Below, piece after piece: positions 25,111 to 34,645 of a stretch of 64,000 nt of DNA (within the stretch, counting starts at the first letter, position 1; each line of letters starts with the position of its first letter). A program made the position numbers and the translations under genes. The stretch is from Mycobacterium sp. Root265. GTDB lineage: Bacteria; Actinomycetota; Actinomycetes; Mycobacteriales; Mycobacteriaceae. Below the pieces are notes generated by a model. The model was not told the DNA's origin, ran no database searches, and saw nothing but the letters and a program-made list of their open reading frames with translations. Location: contig NZ_LMJA01000022.1 of NCBI RefSeq assembly GCF_001428895.1, positions 1,369-65,368 of the forward strand, written 5' to 3'.

Positions 25111-27236
25111 TGTCCATTGCCACTGTCGATTCACCGGCATCCCCGCACACCAAGACCACCAGGAGCACCGTGCAAGGCGGGCTGCTGGACCCGAAGATGC
25201 TGTGGAGGTCGCTTCCGGACGCGCTGCGCAAGCTCGACCCGCGCACACTGTGGCGCAACCCGGTCATGTTCATCGTCGAGATCGGCGCGGCCTGGAGCAC
25301 CGTGCTGGCGCTGACCGATCCCAGCTGGTTCGCCTGGCTGATCGTCGGATGGCTTTGGCTGACCGTCGTTTTCGCCAATCTGGCCGAAGCGGTGGCCGAG
25401 GGCCGTGGCAAGGCACAGGCCGACAGTCTGCGCAAGGCTAAGACCGACACCCTGGCGCGGCGGCTCACCGCTTCCGGCGCCGAGGAAGAGGTGGCCGCAC
25501 CCTTGCTCCAGCAGGGTGACGTCGTGGTGGTCGAGGTCGGGCAGACCATTCCCGGCGACGGTGACGTCATCGAGGGCATCGCCTCGGTGGACGAGTCGGC
25601 GATCACCGGCGAATCCGCCCCCGTCGTGCGCGAATCCGGCGGCGACCGGTCCGCGGTGACCGGCGGCACCACCGTGCTCAGCGACCGCATCGTCGTGAAG
25701 ATCACCCAGAAGCCTGGTGAGAGCTTCATCGACCGGATGATCGGCCTCGTCGAGGGTGCGAGCCGGCAGAAGACCCCCAACGAGATCGCGCTGAACATCC
25801 TGCTGGCCTCGCTGAGCATCATCTTCGTCTTCGCCGTCGCCACGTTGCAGCCGCTGGCCATCTTCTCCAAGGCCAACAATCCCGGCGTCCCGGATTCGTT
25901 GTCGCTCACCGGTGACGGCATCACCGGCATCGTGATGGTCGCCCTGCTGGTCTGCCTGATCCCGACCACCATCGGCGCGCTGCTCTCCGCGATCGGCATC
26001 GCGGGTATGGACCGGTTGGTGCAACGCAACGTGCTGGCCATGTCCGGGCGTGCGGTCGAGGCCGCCGGCGACGTCAACACCCTGCTGCTCGACAAGACCG
26101 GCACCATCACCCTGGGCAACCGGCAGGCGGCGGCCTTCCTGCCGCTGTCCGGCGTCACCCCCGAAGCGCTGGCCGACGCCGCCCAGTTGTCCAGCCTGGC
26201 CGACGAGACTCCCGAGGGCCGATCCATCGTGGTGTTCGCCAAACAGGAGTTCGGATTGCGCGCCCGCACCCCCGGCGAACTCGACCACGCCTACTGGGTC
26301 GAATTCAGCGCCACCACAAGGATGTCCGGTGTCGACATCGCCGGACACAAACTACGCAAGGGCGCGTCCGGCTCGGTGGCAGAGTGGATCCGCGCCGAGG
26401 GCGGCACCGTGCCGGAAGAACTCGGCGAGATCGTCGAAGCCGTCTCCATAGCCGGCGGTACACCCCTGGCTGTCGGCGAGGTTCGGGACGGCACCGCGTC
26501 GGTGCTGGGCGTCATCCACCTCAAGGACGTGGTCAAGCAGGGCATGCGGGAACGCTTCGACGAGATGCGCCGCATGGGGATTCGCACCGTGATGATCACC
26601 GGCGACAACCCGATGACCGCCAAGGCGATCGCCGACGAGGCCGGTGTGGACGACTTCCTGGCCGAGGCCACCCCCGAGGACAAGATGGCGCTCATCAAGA
26701 AGGAGCAGGCCGGCGGCAAACTCGTCGCGATGACCGGCGACGGCACCAACGACGCACCCGCACTGGCGCAGGCCGATGTGGGGGTGGCCATGAACACCGG
26801 GACGTCGGCGGCCAAAGAGGCAGGCAACATGGTGGATCTGGATTCCGACCCCACCAAGCTGATCGAGATCGTGGAGATCGGTAAGCAACTGCTGATCACC
26901 CGCGGCGCACTGACCACGTTCTCGATCGCCAACGACATCGCGAAGTACTTCGCCATCATCCCGGCGTTGTTCGTCGCCCTGTTCCCCGGCCTGGACCTGC
27001 TGAACCTGATGCGGCTGCACAGCCCGCAGTCGGCGATCCTGTCCGCGGTGATCTTCAACGCACTGGTCATCATCGCGTTGATCCCGTTGTCGCTCAAGGG
27101 TGTCCGCTACACGCCGGCCAGTGCGTCGAAATTGTTGAGCCGCAACCTCTACATCTACGGCCTCGGCGGCATCATCGCACCGTTCATCGGCATCAAACTG
27201 ATCGACCTGATCGTCCAACTCTTCCCGGGAATGTGA
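25110..27236 (+). CDS. kdpB: KdpB, catalytic subunit of K+-transporting ATPase
   Basis: A 708-residue P-type ATPase. It carries the dephosphorylation loop ITGESAPV, phosphorylation motif [10 protein letters not shown] (Asp328), the [12 protein letters not shown] and [20 protein letters not shown] hinge motifs, and the helices of the KdpB class with [14 protein letters not shown] before the P loop. It hydrolyses ATP to drive K+ through KdpA/KdpB. Start coupled to the kdpA stop; kdpC follows after one base. Confidence 0.98.
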   Translation: MSIATVDSPASPHTKTTRSTVQGGLLDPKMLWRSLPDALRKLDPRTLWRNPVMFIVEIGAAWSTVLALTDPSWFAWLIVGWLWLTVVFANLAEAVAEGRGKAQADSLRKAKTDTLARRLTASGAEEEVAAPLLQQGDVVVVEVGQTIPGDGDVIEGIASVDESAITGESAPVVRESGGDRSAVTGGTTVLSDRIVVKITQKPGESFIDRMIGLVEGASRQKTPNEIALNILLASLSIIFVFAVATLQPLAIFSKANNPGVPDSLSLTGDGITGIVMVALLVCLIPTTIGALLSAIGIAGMDRLVQRNVLAMSGRAVEAAGDVNTLLLDKTGTITLGNRQAAAFLPLSGVTPEALADAAQLSSLADETPEGRSIVVFAKQEFGLRARTPGELDHAYWVEFSATTRMSGVDIAGHKLRKGASGSVAEWIRAEGGTVPEELGEIVEAVSIAGGTPLAVGEVRDGTASVLGVIHLKDVVKQGMRERFDEMRRMGIRTVMITGDNPMTAKAIADEAGVDDFLAEATPEDKMALIKKEQAGGKLVAMTGDGTNDAPALAQADVGVAMNTGTSAAKEAGNMVDLDSDPTKLIEIVEIGKQLLITRGALTTFSIANDIAKYFAIIPALFVALFPGLDLLNLMRLHSPQSAILSAVIFNALVIIALIPLSLKGVRYTPASASKLLSRNLYIYGLGGIIAPFIGIKLIDLIVQLFPGM

Positions 27237-27237
27237 C

Positions 27238-28095
27238 ATGAACTTCGCCAATACCCTCCGCCAGCACACCGCCGCGCTGCGCGCGCTGCTGGTGCTCACC
27301 CTGATCCTCGGCATCGCCTACCCGGTGTTCATCTGGCTGCTGGCCCAGCTGCCCGGCCTCAAGGACAAGGCCGACGGGTCGCTCATCGAACTCAAAGGAG
27401 CGCCGGTGGGCAGCACCCTGATCGGGCAGCTCTACACCGACGCCGACGGCAACCCACTGCCGCAGTACTTCCAGTCCCGTCCGTCGGCGGCCGGCGACGG
27501 CTACGACCCGATGTCGACCAGCGCATCTAACCTCGGTCCGGAGGACATCGTCGACACCGCCGATCGCACCAGCCTGCTGACCGATGTATGCAGCCGCAGC
27601 CTGGCCGCCGGTGAACTCGAGGGCGTCAGCGGGGCCCGGCCGTTCTGCACCGATTCCGGCGTGGGCGCCGTGCTGTCGGTGCTGGGCACCCGCGACGTCC
27701 GCGGCATCGTGACCGACCCGGCCCGGGTCATCAGCGTCAACGAACTCTGCCCCGCGACACCGTTCATCGCCACCTACGAAGGGGTGGCCGTGGAATGCGC
27801 CGAACCGGGCGCGAACTACGCGACCGGCCAGATCGTCCCGATCCACGGTGACGTCGCCGTGCCGGCGGTGCCCGCCGACGCCGTCACGGCCAGCGGCAGC
27901 GGCCTGGACCCGCACATCTCGCCGGAGTACGCGGCCCTGCAGGTGAACCGGGTTGCGGCGGCCCGCGGGGTCAGTCCCGAACGGGTGCGTGCCCTGGTCG
28001 CCGAGTACACCGACGGCCGTGCGCTGGGCTTCATGGGCGAACCACGGGTCAACGTGTTGCAGCTCAACCTCGCACTCGACGGGGCCGGTGAGTAG
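27238..28095 (+). CDS. kdpC: KdpC, enlarged accessory subunit
   Basis: A 285-residue protein, whereas KdpC is usually about 190. The N-terminal membrane helix ([20 protein letters not shown]) and the end ([35 protein letters not shown]) are typical. Between SNLGPED (about residue 100) and the conserved C-terminal part lies an extra stretch of about 80-90 residues containing four cysteines (118, 137, 171, 187). KdpC faces outwards, so these could form disulphides. It remains in frame with the operon, so it is unlikely to be broken. Confidence 0.95.
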   Translation: MNFANTLRQHTAALRALLVLTLILGIAYPVFIWLLAQLPGLKDKADGSLIELKGAPVGSTLIGQLYTDADGNPLPQYFQSRPSAAGDGYDPMSTSASNLGPEDIVDTADRTSLLTDVCSRSLAAGELEGVSGARPFCTDSGVGAVLSVLGTRDVRGIVTDPARVISVNELCPATPFIATYEGVAVECAEPGANYATGQIVPIHGDVAVPAVPADAVTASGSGLDPHISPEYAALQVNRVAAARGVSPERVRALVAEYTDGRALGFMGEPRVNVLQLNLALDGAGE

Positions 28096-28136
28096 CTTGC
28101 GGATCAGCGCGATGAATTCGGGTGGATGATGGGCAG

Positions 28137-30698
28137 GTGACCGACCGACCGAAACGCGGGGAGCTGCGCATCTACCTGGGCGCGGCTCCCGGCGTCGGCA
28201 AGACCTTCGCCATGCTCGGCGAGGCGCACCGCCGGCTGGAACGCGGCACCGACCTGGTGGCCGCGGTGGTCGAAACGCACGGCCGCGCGAAGACCGCCGA
28301 ACTCCTGGACGGCATCGAGATCGTCCCGCCGCGGTACATCGAGTACCGCGGCACCAGGTTCCCCGAACTCGACGTCGACGCGGTGCTGGCCCGGCGCCCA
28401 GAGGTCGTGCTGGTCGACGAACTGGCGCACACCAACACCCCGGGCAGCGCGAACGCGAAGCGCTGGCAGGACATCGAGCAGCTGCTGGCCGCGGGCATCA
28501 CGGTGATCACCACCGTCAACGTCCAGCACCTGGAGAGCCTCAACGACGTGGTCGCGCAGATCACCGGAGTCGAGCAGCAGGAGAAGGTGCCCGATGAAGT
28601 GGTGCGCGCCGCCGACCAGGTCGAACTGGTCGACATCACGCCGGAGGCATTGCGGCGCAGACTCTCCCACGGCAACGTGTACTCCCCCGAGCGCATCGAT
28701 GCGGCACTGTCGAACTACTTCCGGCGCGGGAACCTGACCGCGCTGCGCGAACTGGCGTTGTTGTGGCTGGCTGATCAGGTCGATGCCGCGTTGGCAAAGT
28801 ACCGCTCCGACAACCAGATCACCGCGACCTGGGAGGCCCGCGAGCGCGTCGTCGTCGCGGTCACCGGGGGCCGGGAATCCGAGACCCTGGTGCGCCGCGC
28901 CTCGCGGATCGCCTCGAAATCCAGTGCGGAACTGATGATCGTGCACGTCGTGCGCGGCGATGGGCTGGCCGGTGTCTCGGCACCGATGATGGGCAACGTG
29001 CGCGACCTCGCCGCCAGTCTCGGTGCGACGCTGCACACCGTCGTCGGTGACAACGTGCCGGCCGCGCTGCTCGAGTTCGCCCGCGATATGAACGCCACCC
29101 AACTCGTGGTCGGCACCTCACGCAGGTCCCGGTGGGCGCGCATCTTCGACGAGGGCATCGGCGCGACCGTGGTACAGAACTCGTCGAGCATCGATGTGCA
29201 CATGGTCACCCACGACGAGGCTGGTCGCGGATCGGTGCGGCGGACCCCCAAACCGTGGCAACGCTCGGCACTTTCGTGGCTGGCCGCGGTACTGGTGCCG
29301 ACGGCGCTGTGCGCGCTGACCGTGCTGCTGCTCGACCCGTACCTGGGCCTCAGCGGTGAGAGCGCCCTGTTCTTCATCGGCGTGCTCGCGGTTGCGTTGC
29401 TCGGTGGTGTGGCGCCGGCAGCGCTGTCGGCGGTGCTGTCGGGCCTCCTGCTCAACTATTTTTTGGCCGAACCGCGGCACACCTTCACCATCTCCGAACC
29501 GGACAGCGCAATCACCATCGCCGTGCTGGGCATGATCGCCGTCGCCGTCGCCGCCCTGGTCGACGGCGCGGCCAAGCGCGCCCGCGAGGCACGGCGCGCC
29601 TCCCAGGAGGCCGAACTGCTGGCACACTTCGCGGGTTCGGTGCTGCGCGGCGCCGACCCGGCCGCCCTGCTGGAACGGGTGCGAGAGGTGTATTCCCAGG
29701 GCTCGGTCAGCCTGCTGCGCGAACGCGCCGGGGAGGCCGAAGTGGTCGCGTGTGCCGGCGCGGACCCGTGCGCGAGCGTCGACACCGCCGACACCGCCAT
29801 CGAAGCCGGCGATGACGAGTTCTGGTTGCTCCTTTCCGGCCGCCGGTTGGCCGCCCGCGACCGCCGGGTCCTCGGCGCCGTCGCCAGGCAGGCCGCCGGG
29901 CTGGTGCGGCAACGCGAGCTGATCGAAGAGGCCGGCCGGGCCGAGGCGATCGCGCGCGCCGACGAACTGCGCCGTTCGCTGCTCTCGGCGGTCAGCCATG
30001 ATCTGCGTACCCCGCTGGCCGCGGCCAAGGCCGCGGTGTCCAGCCTGCGCAGCGAGGACGTCGGCTTCTCCGCGGAGGACACCGCCGAACTGCTGGCCAC
30101 CGTGGAGGAATCGGTCGACCAGTTGACCGCGCTGGTGGGCAATCTGCTGGACTCGTCGCGGTTGGCCGCCGGCGTGGTCCGGCCGGAGTTGCGCCGGGTG
30201 TATCTGGAGGAGGCGGTTCAGCGGGCGTTGCTGGGAATCAGCAGGCGGACAACCGAGTTGGTGGACAGAGTGAAGGTCGAGGTCGGCGACGCGGTGGCGC
30301 TGGCCGACGCCGGACTACTGGAGCGGGTGCTGGTGAACATCATCGACAATGCGCTGCGCTACGCGCCCGCCAGTCTGGTGCGGGTCAATGCCGGACGGGT
30401 GGGCGAGCGGGTGCTGATCAACATCGTCGACGAGGGCCCGGGTATCCCGCGCGGCGCCGAGGAGCAGCTGTTCGCGCCGTTCCAGCGCCTCGGCGATCAG
30501 GACAACACCACCGGCGTCGGGCTCGGTCTGTCGGTGGCAGGGGGCTTCGTCACCGCCATGGGCGGGACCATCGCGGCCAATGACACCCCCGGCGGCGGGC
30601 TGACCGTCGTCATCGATCTGGCGGCACCGGACCGGGGCGAGCGAAGCGACGGGGAGATGAGTTCGGGCGAGCGAAGCGACGGGGAGCTGACACAGTGA
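28137..30698 (+). CDS. kdpD: KdpD, sensor histidine kinase for potassium
   Basis: An 853-residue kinase: KdpD domain with Walker A GAAPGVGKTFAMLGEAHRRL near residue 16, a USP-like domain (about 240-370), four membrane helices (about 385-490), a GAF-like part, then HisKA with His621 (VSHDLRTPLAAAK) and an ATPase domain with DEGPGIP and GVGLGLS. It controls kdpFABC with KdpE. GTG 28137 is preferred over a GTG five codons earlier because the downstream paralogue has the same start context. The last codons contain a tandem repeat. kdpE overlaps the stop by four bases. Confidence 0.96.
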   Translation: MTDRPKRGELRIYLGAAPGVGKTFAMLGEAHRRLERGTDLVAAVVETHGRAKTAELLDGIEIVPPRYIEYRGTRFPELDVDAVLARRPEVVLVDELAHTNTPGSANAKRWQDIEQLLAAGITVITTVNVQHLESLNDVVAQITGVEQQEKVPDEVVRAADQVELVDITPEALRRRLSHGNVYSPERIDAALSNYFRRGNLTALRELALLWLADQVDAALAKYRSDNQITATWEARERVVVAVTGGRESETLVRRASRIASKSSAELMIVHVVRGDGLAGVSAPMMGNVRDLAASLGATLHTVVGDNVPAALLEFARDMNATQLVVGTSRRSRWARIFDEGIGATVVQNSSSIDVHMVTHDEAGRGSVRRTPKPWQRSALSWLAAVLVPTALCALTVLLLDPYLGLSGESALFFIGVLAVALLGGVAPAALSAVLSGLLLNYFLAEPRHTFTISEPDSAITIAVLGMIAVAVAALVDGAAKRAREARRASQEAELLAHFAGSVLRGADPAALLERVREVYSQGSVSLLRERAGEAEVVACAGADPCASVDTADTAIEAGDDEFWLLLSGRRLAARDRRVLGAVARQAAGLVRQRELIEEAGRAEAIARADELRRSLLSAVSHDLRTPLAAAKAAVSSLRSEDVGFSAEDTAELLATVEESVDQLTALVGNLLDSSRLAAGVVRPELRRVYLEEAVQRALLGISRRTTELVDRVKVEVGDAVALADAGLLERVLVNIIDNALRYAPASLVRVNAGRVGERVLINIVDEGPGIPRGAEEQLFAPFQRLGDQDNTTGVGLGLSVAGGFVTAMGGTIAANDTPGGGLTVVIDLAAPDRGERSDGEMSSGERSDGELTQ
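30635..30686 (+). repeat. tandem 22-bp repeat at the 3' end of kdpD
   Basis: Two identical copies (30635-30656 and 30665-30686) of a 22-bp unit beginning GGGCGAGCGAAGCGA, 30 bp apart, encode GERSDGE twice at the very C-terminus of KdpD. The motif resembles short GCGAGCGAAGCGA sequences common in actinobacterial genomes. It lies just before the kdpE start and may affect translation of kdpE. Confidence 0.6.
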
Positions 30699-31375
30699 CC
30701 AGGGTGCTGGTGATCGACGACGAACCGCAGATCCTGCGGGCACTGCGGATCAACCTGTCGGTGCGCGGTTACGAGGTGACCACGGCGGCCACCGGCGCCG
30801 ACGCGCTGCGGGCGGCCGCCGACCACCGCCCCGATGTGGTCATCCTGGACCTCGGTCTGCCCGACATCTCCGGCATCGAGGTGCTCGCCGGGCTGCGCGG
30901 CTGGCTGACCGTGCCGGTGATCGTGCTTTCGGCGCGCACCGATTCCTCGGACAAGGTGGAGGCACTCGACGCCGGCGCCGACGACTACGTCACCAAACCG
31001 TTCGGCATGGACGAGTTCCTGGCCCGGTTGCGGGCGGCGGTGCGGCGCGCCAGCAGCACCACCGAGGACGACCAGCCCGTCATCGAAACTTCGTCTTTCA
31101 CTGTCGATCTGGCCGCCAAGAAGGTCACCAAGAGCGGTGTCGAGGTGCATCTGACCCCCACCGAGTGGGGCATGCTGGAGATGCTGGTGCGCCACCGCGG
31201 CAAGCTCGTCGGCCGCGAGGAACTGCTCAAGGAGGTGTGGGGGCCCTCCTACGCCAAGGAGACCCACTATCTGCGGGTGTACCTGGCTCAGCTGCGGCGC
31301 AAGCTCGAGGTCGACCCGTCGCACCCCAAGCATCTGATCACCGAAGCCGGGATGGGATACCGCTTCCAGGAGTAA
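30695..31375 (+). CDS. kdpE: KdpE, response regulator
   Basis: A 226-residue OmpR-type regulator. The receiver has the acidic pocket VLVIDDEPQ, phosphorylation site Asp52 (VVILDLGLPDISG), and TKPFGMDE with the conserved Lys. The C-terminal winged helix ends HLITEAGMGYRFQE. It activates the kdp genes in response to low potassium, working with KdpD. GTG 30695 overlaps the kdpD stop (GTGA). Confidence 0.97.
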   Translation: MTRVLVIDDEPQILRALRINLSVRGYEVTTAATGADALRAAADHRPDVVILDLGLPDISGIEVLAGLRGWLTVPVIVLSARTDSSDKVEALDAGADDYVTKPFGMDEFLARLRAAVRRASSTTEDDQPVIETSSFTVDLAAKKVTKSGVEVHLTPTEWGMLEMLVRHRGKLVGREELLKEVWGPSYAKETHYLRVYLAQLRRKLEVDPSHPKHLITEAGMGYRFQE

Positions 31376-31397
31376 CCGCACGAGGGATGATGGTCAG

Positions 31398-33176
31398 GTG
31401 AGCATCCTCGGCCGAAAACGCGCAGACCTGCGCATCTACCTGGGCGCGGCTCCCGGTGTGGGTAAGACCTATTCGATGCTCGGGGAGGCGCACCGCAGGA
31501 TGGAGCGCGGCACCGATGTCGTTGCCGCGGTGATCGAGACGCACGCCCGCCGCAAGACCGCCCAGCAGCTCGCGGGCATCGAGGTCATCCCGCCGACATA
31601 CATCGAGCACCAGGGCACCCGGTATCCCGAACTCGACGTCGACGCGGTGCTGGCCCGGCGGCCGCAGGTCGTGCTCGTCGACGATCTCGCCCATGCGAAC
31701 ACGCCGGGCAGCCGCAACGCCCATCGCTGGCAGGACGTGGAGCTCTTCCTCGACGCGGGCATCACGGTGATCACCACCGTCAACGTCCAGCACCTGGAGA
31801 GCCTCAACGACGTGGTCAGCCATATCACCGGCACCGCACAGGCCGAACGCGTGCCCGACGAGTTCGTCCGCGCCGCCGACCAGATCGAACTGGTCGACAT
31901 CACCCCGGAAGCGTTGCGGCGCAGGATGGCTCACGGCAACGTCTATCCGCCCGAGCAGGCCGCCGCGGCGATGGAGGACTACTTCCGGCCCGGCAACTTG
32001 ACCGCGCTGCGACAGCTGGCGCTGCTGTGGCTGGCCGATCAGGTCGACACCGCGCTGGCAAAGTACCGCACCGACAAGAACATCACCGACACCTGGGAGG
32101 CTCGCGAACGTGTGGTGGTCGCGGTGTCCGGCGGACCCGAGTCCGAGACCCTGGTGCGGCGCGCCTCGCGGATCGCGTCCCGGTCCGGCGCGGACCTCAA
32201 GGTGGTGCACGTCATCCAGGGCGATGGGTTGATCGCCATCTCTCCGCAACAGAAGAAGGTCGTGCGCGAGCTCGCGGCCAGCCTCGGCGCGACGATGCAC
32301 ACCGTCGTCGGCGAGGACGTCGCCGCCACCCTGCTCGATTTCGCGCGCAGCAACAACGCCACCCAGGTGGTGCTCGGCACCTCCCGCCGGTCACGGTGGG
32401 CGCGCATGTTCGACGAAGGCATCGGCGCGCAGGTCATTCAGCAGTCCGGCAATGTCGACGTGCACATGGTCACCCACCCCGAGGCGCATACCGGGATCTC
32501 GTGGTCCCGGCAGTCGACGGTGCGGCGGCGTGTCCTGTCATGGCTTGTCGCACTGGTCATTCCGGGGGTGACATGTGCGGTGACGACATGGTTACCGGCC
32601 GGCGCGCTGGGCATCGGCGGTCAGAGTGCGCTGTTCTTCACCGGGGTGCTGCTGGTGGCGCTGCTCGCCGGGCTGGGTCCGGCCGCCCTGTGCGCGCTGC
32701 TCTCGGGCCTGCTGCTCACCTACTTCCTGGTGAGTCCGGTGCACAGCTTCACCGTCTACGACTCCGACAGCGTCGTCACGGTGCTGGTGCTGCTGCTGGT
32801 CGCGGTGGCGGTGGCAGCGCTGGTGGACCGGGCGGCCCGCCGCGCGGCCGAGGCACGCCGCGCCTCGCAGGAAGCCGAACTGCTGGCCCTGTTCGCCGAT
32901 TCCGCGTTGCGGGACGCCGATCTGACCCTGCTGCTCGACCGGCTCCGGGAGACCTATACCCAACGCGCGGTGAGCATCGTGGCCGCCGAAGGCAGTCTGA
33001 TGGCCTCCGTCGGCCCGGATCCGTGCGCCGACGTGGACGCCGCCGACACCGCCATCGAGGTCGGTGATCACGAGTTCTGGATGCTGATGTCGGGACGGAC
33101 GCTGACGGCGCGGGACCGCCGCGTACTCAGCGCGGTCGCCGAACAGGCGGTGGCCATGCTCAAACAGCGTCATTGA
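31398..33176 (+). CDS. KdpD paralogue lacking the kinase core
   Basis: A 592-residue second KdpD, very similar to the N-terminal two thirds of the full-length one: Walker A GAAPGVGKTYSMLGEAHRRM, the NVQHLESLNDVV segment, a USP-like domain, and the four-helix membrane sensor followed by a GAF-like part (VAEQAVAMLKQRH at the end). It stops just before the HisKA domain, so it has no phospho-accepting His or ATPase domain. The end is a normal stop codon, not an evident frameshift. It starts 22 bp after kdpE, so it belongs to the operon and may modulate KdpD or sense K+ or c-di-AMP itself (c-di-AMP binding is known for the KdpD USP domain in other bacteria). Confidence 0.93.
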   Translation: MSILGRKRADLRIYLGAAPGVGKTYSMLGEAHRRMERGTDVVAAVIETHARRKTAQQLAGIEVIPPTYIEHQGTRYPELDVDAVLARRPQVVLVDDLAHANTPGSRNAHRWQDVELFLDAGITVITTVNVQHLESLNDVVSHITGTAQAERVPDEFVRAADQIELVDITPEALRRRMAHGNVYPPEQAAAAMEDYFRPGNLTALRQLALLWLADQVDTALAKYRTDKNITDTWEARERVVVAVSGGPESETLVRRASRIASRSGADLKVVHVIQGDGLIAISPQQKKVVRELAASLGATMHTVVGEDVAATLLDFARSNNATQVVLGTSRRSRWARMFDEGIGAQVIQQSGNVDVHMVTHPEAHTGISWSRQSTVRRRVLSWLVALVIPGVTCAVTTWLPAGALGIGGQSALFFTGVLLVALLAGLGPAALCALLSGLLLTYFLVSPVHSFTVYDSDSVVTVLVLLLVAVAVAALVDRAARRAAEARRASQEAELLALFADSALRDADLTLLLDRLRETYTQRAVSIVAAEGSLMASVGPDPCADVDAADTAIEVGDHEFWMLMSGRTLTARDRRVLSAVAEQAVAMLKQRH

Positions 33177-33177
33177 C

Positions 33178-34017
33178 TCAGTCGGCGTAGGTGGCGGCGA
33201 AGGTGCCCGGCGTCATCCCGGTGACCCGTCGGAAGTCACGGCTCAGGTGGGCCTCGTCGGCGTAACCCAAATCGGCGGCAACCGCCGCGATCGTCGTCGC
33301 CCCGCTGCGCAGCCGCCACGTCGCATCCTGGATTCGGCGGCGGCGCACCAGCCACTTCGGGGTCAGCCCCACCCGGTGCCTGGTGAGCCGCTGCAGCGAC
33401 CGCTCGCCGATGGCGAAATGCGCGCAGACATCGGCGACGCGAGTCACGTCCGGATTGTCCTCCACATAGGCGACCACGTCGTTGATCAGCAGGCCCTGCT
33501 CATCGACCGGTAAATAACCGCGCAGGAAGTCGTGGTAGCGGTCGACCGCGGCGGATTGCGCCTGGGCCGCAAGGGGATCGACCGTCATGATCGCCCGGAT
33601 CTGCGCGGCCAGGGACCCGCCCGCCGGTCCGAACAGATCCGCCAACTCGATATGGCTGTCGGTCCACCGCGAGACCTCCCCGCCGGTGAGCAGGGCCCCG
33701 GCGGCAGGCTCGAACATGACCCCGGCAGCCCATCCGTCACCGCTCAGCGGGGTGCCGGCCAATCCCGACGCCGGGCCGTAGAAGCGTGCGTAATCGCCGG
33801 TGACGACCAGCAGGCACACCGGGTACTGCAGCACCCGCTGGGTGAAGACCTCCCCGGCCGGCACCTGCCACACGGGCATCCAGAACCGCCGGACCAGCCC
33901 GGCGAATTCGGGGCTGGTGGCCGGTCGCGACATGTGGATGGCGGCACGGTGTGCAGGGTCGAGCAGGTGGGCGGGCTCGGCGGCGACGGAGTTGTCGGGT
34001 TTGTCCAATTCGCCCAC
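33178..34017 (-). CDS. AraC-family transcriptional regulator
   Basis: A 279-residue regulator. The N-terminal half (LLDPAHRAAIHMSRPATSPE, FAGLVRRFWMPVW) is like the DUF6597 ligand domain of AraC-type activators, and the C-terminal half has two helix-turn-helix motifs (TRVADVCAHFAIGERSLQRL, AVAADLGYADEAHLSRDFRR). GTG 34017 is chosen because it places the N-terminal domain at usual length. It is divergent from the DinB-fold gene and convergent with the KdpD paralogue. Its targets are unknown; the neighbouring DinB-fold gene is the likely candidate. Confidence 0.87.
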   Translation of the reverse strand: MGELDKPDNSVAAEPAHLLDPAHRAAIHMSRPATSPEFAGLVRRFWMPVWQVPAGEVFTQRVLQYPVCLLVVTGDYARFYGPASGLAGTPLSGDGWAAGVMFEPAAGALLTGGEVSRWTDSHIELADLFGPAGGSLAAQIRAIMTVDPLAAQAQSAAVDRYHDFLRGYLPVDEQGLLINDVVAYVEDNPDVTRVADVCAHFAIGERSLQRLTRHRVGLTPKWLVRRRRIQDATWRLRSGATTIAAVAADLGYADEAHLSRDFRRVTGMTPGTFAATYAD

Positions 34018-34041
34018 CGTCTCGCTGCCTATCGTCGGCTC

Positions 34042-34590
34042 ATGACCGATTCGAGTGTCGCAGAGACCTATGACGAACTGGCCGAGGGCATGGCCGCGGT
34101 GATCGCGACCCTGCGCGCCGAACACTGGGACAAGCCCAGCCCGTGTGACGGCTGGACGGCGCGCGATGTGCTCGCCCACCTGATCGACACCGAACGCGAC
34201 TATGTGACCGGGCACGGCCTGGCGCTGCCGGCGCGGCCCGAGTTGGATGATCCGTGCGCAGCCTGGTCCGCGCATGCCGACGCCATGCGGGAACTGCTCG
34301 CCGACCCGGAGGTCCCCGCGCGTGCCTTCGACGGTCATTTCGGGCCGACCACCATCGGCGACGCACTGCTGCAGTTCTACGGATTCGACCTGATCGCGCA
34401 CCGGTGGGACCTCGCCGCGGTCACCGAGACGCCCTACCGCTTCACCGAACCGGAGCTCGACAGCCTGGAGCAGAGCATCGCCGGCTGGGGTGAGGCGCTC
34501 TACATGGATGGCATCTGTAAGCGCGCCGAAACCGGCGGCGGCACCGACCGGCAGACCCGGGTGCTGGCCGCCCTCGGGCGCACCGGCTGA
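34042..34590 (+). CDS. DinB-fold TIGR03086-type protein
   Basis: A 182-residue mycothiol-dependent-maleylpyruvate-isomerase N-terminal family protein. The metal-binding pattern LAHLIDTERDY, with a further histidine in LIAHRWDLA, is visible near residues 50-55 and 115. Such proteins are common in mycobacteria, often of unknown substrate and perhaps mycothiol-dependent. ATG 34042 starts 24 bp from the divergent AraC gene. Confidence 0.8.
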   Translation: MTDSSVAETYDELAEGMAAVIATLRAEHWDKPSPCDGWTARDVLAHLIDTERDYVTGHGLALPARPELDDPCAAWSAHADAMRELLADPEVPARAFDGHFGPTTIGDALLQFYGFDLIAHRWDLAAVTETPYRFTEPELDSLEQSIAGWGEALYMDGICKRAETGGGTDRQTRVLAALGRTG

Positions 34591-34645
34591 AACTTCTCCG
34601 TGGTTGCAACCGCGTTGCAACGTGACGCAGATTACGGTTTGCCCT

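Noticed and set aside
24163-25248. Minus-strand frame opposite kdpA
   Set aside because: Shadow of kdpA with Gln/His/Asp-rich composition and no recognisable domain.
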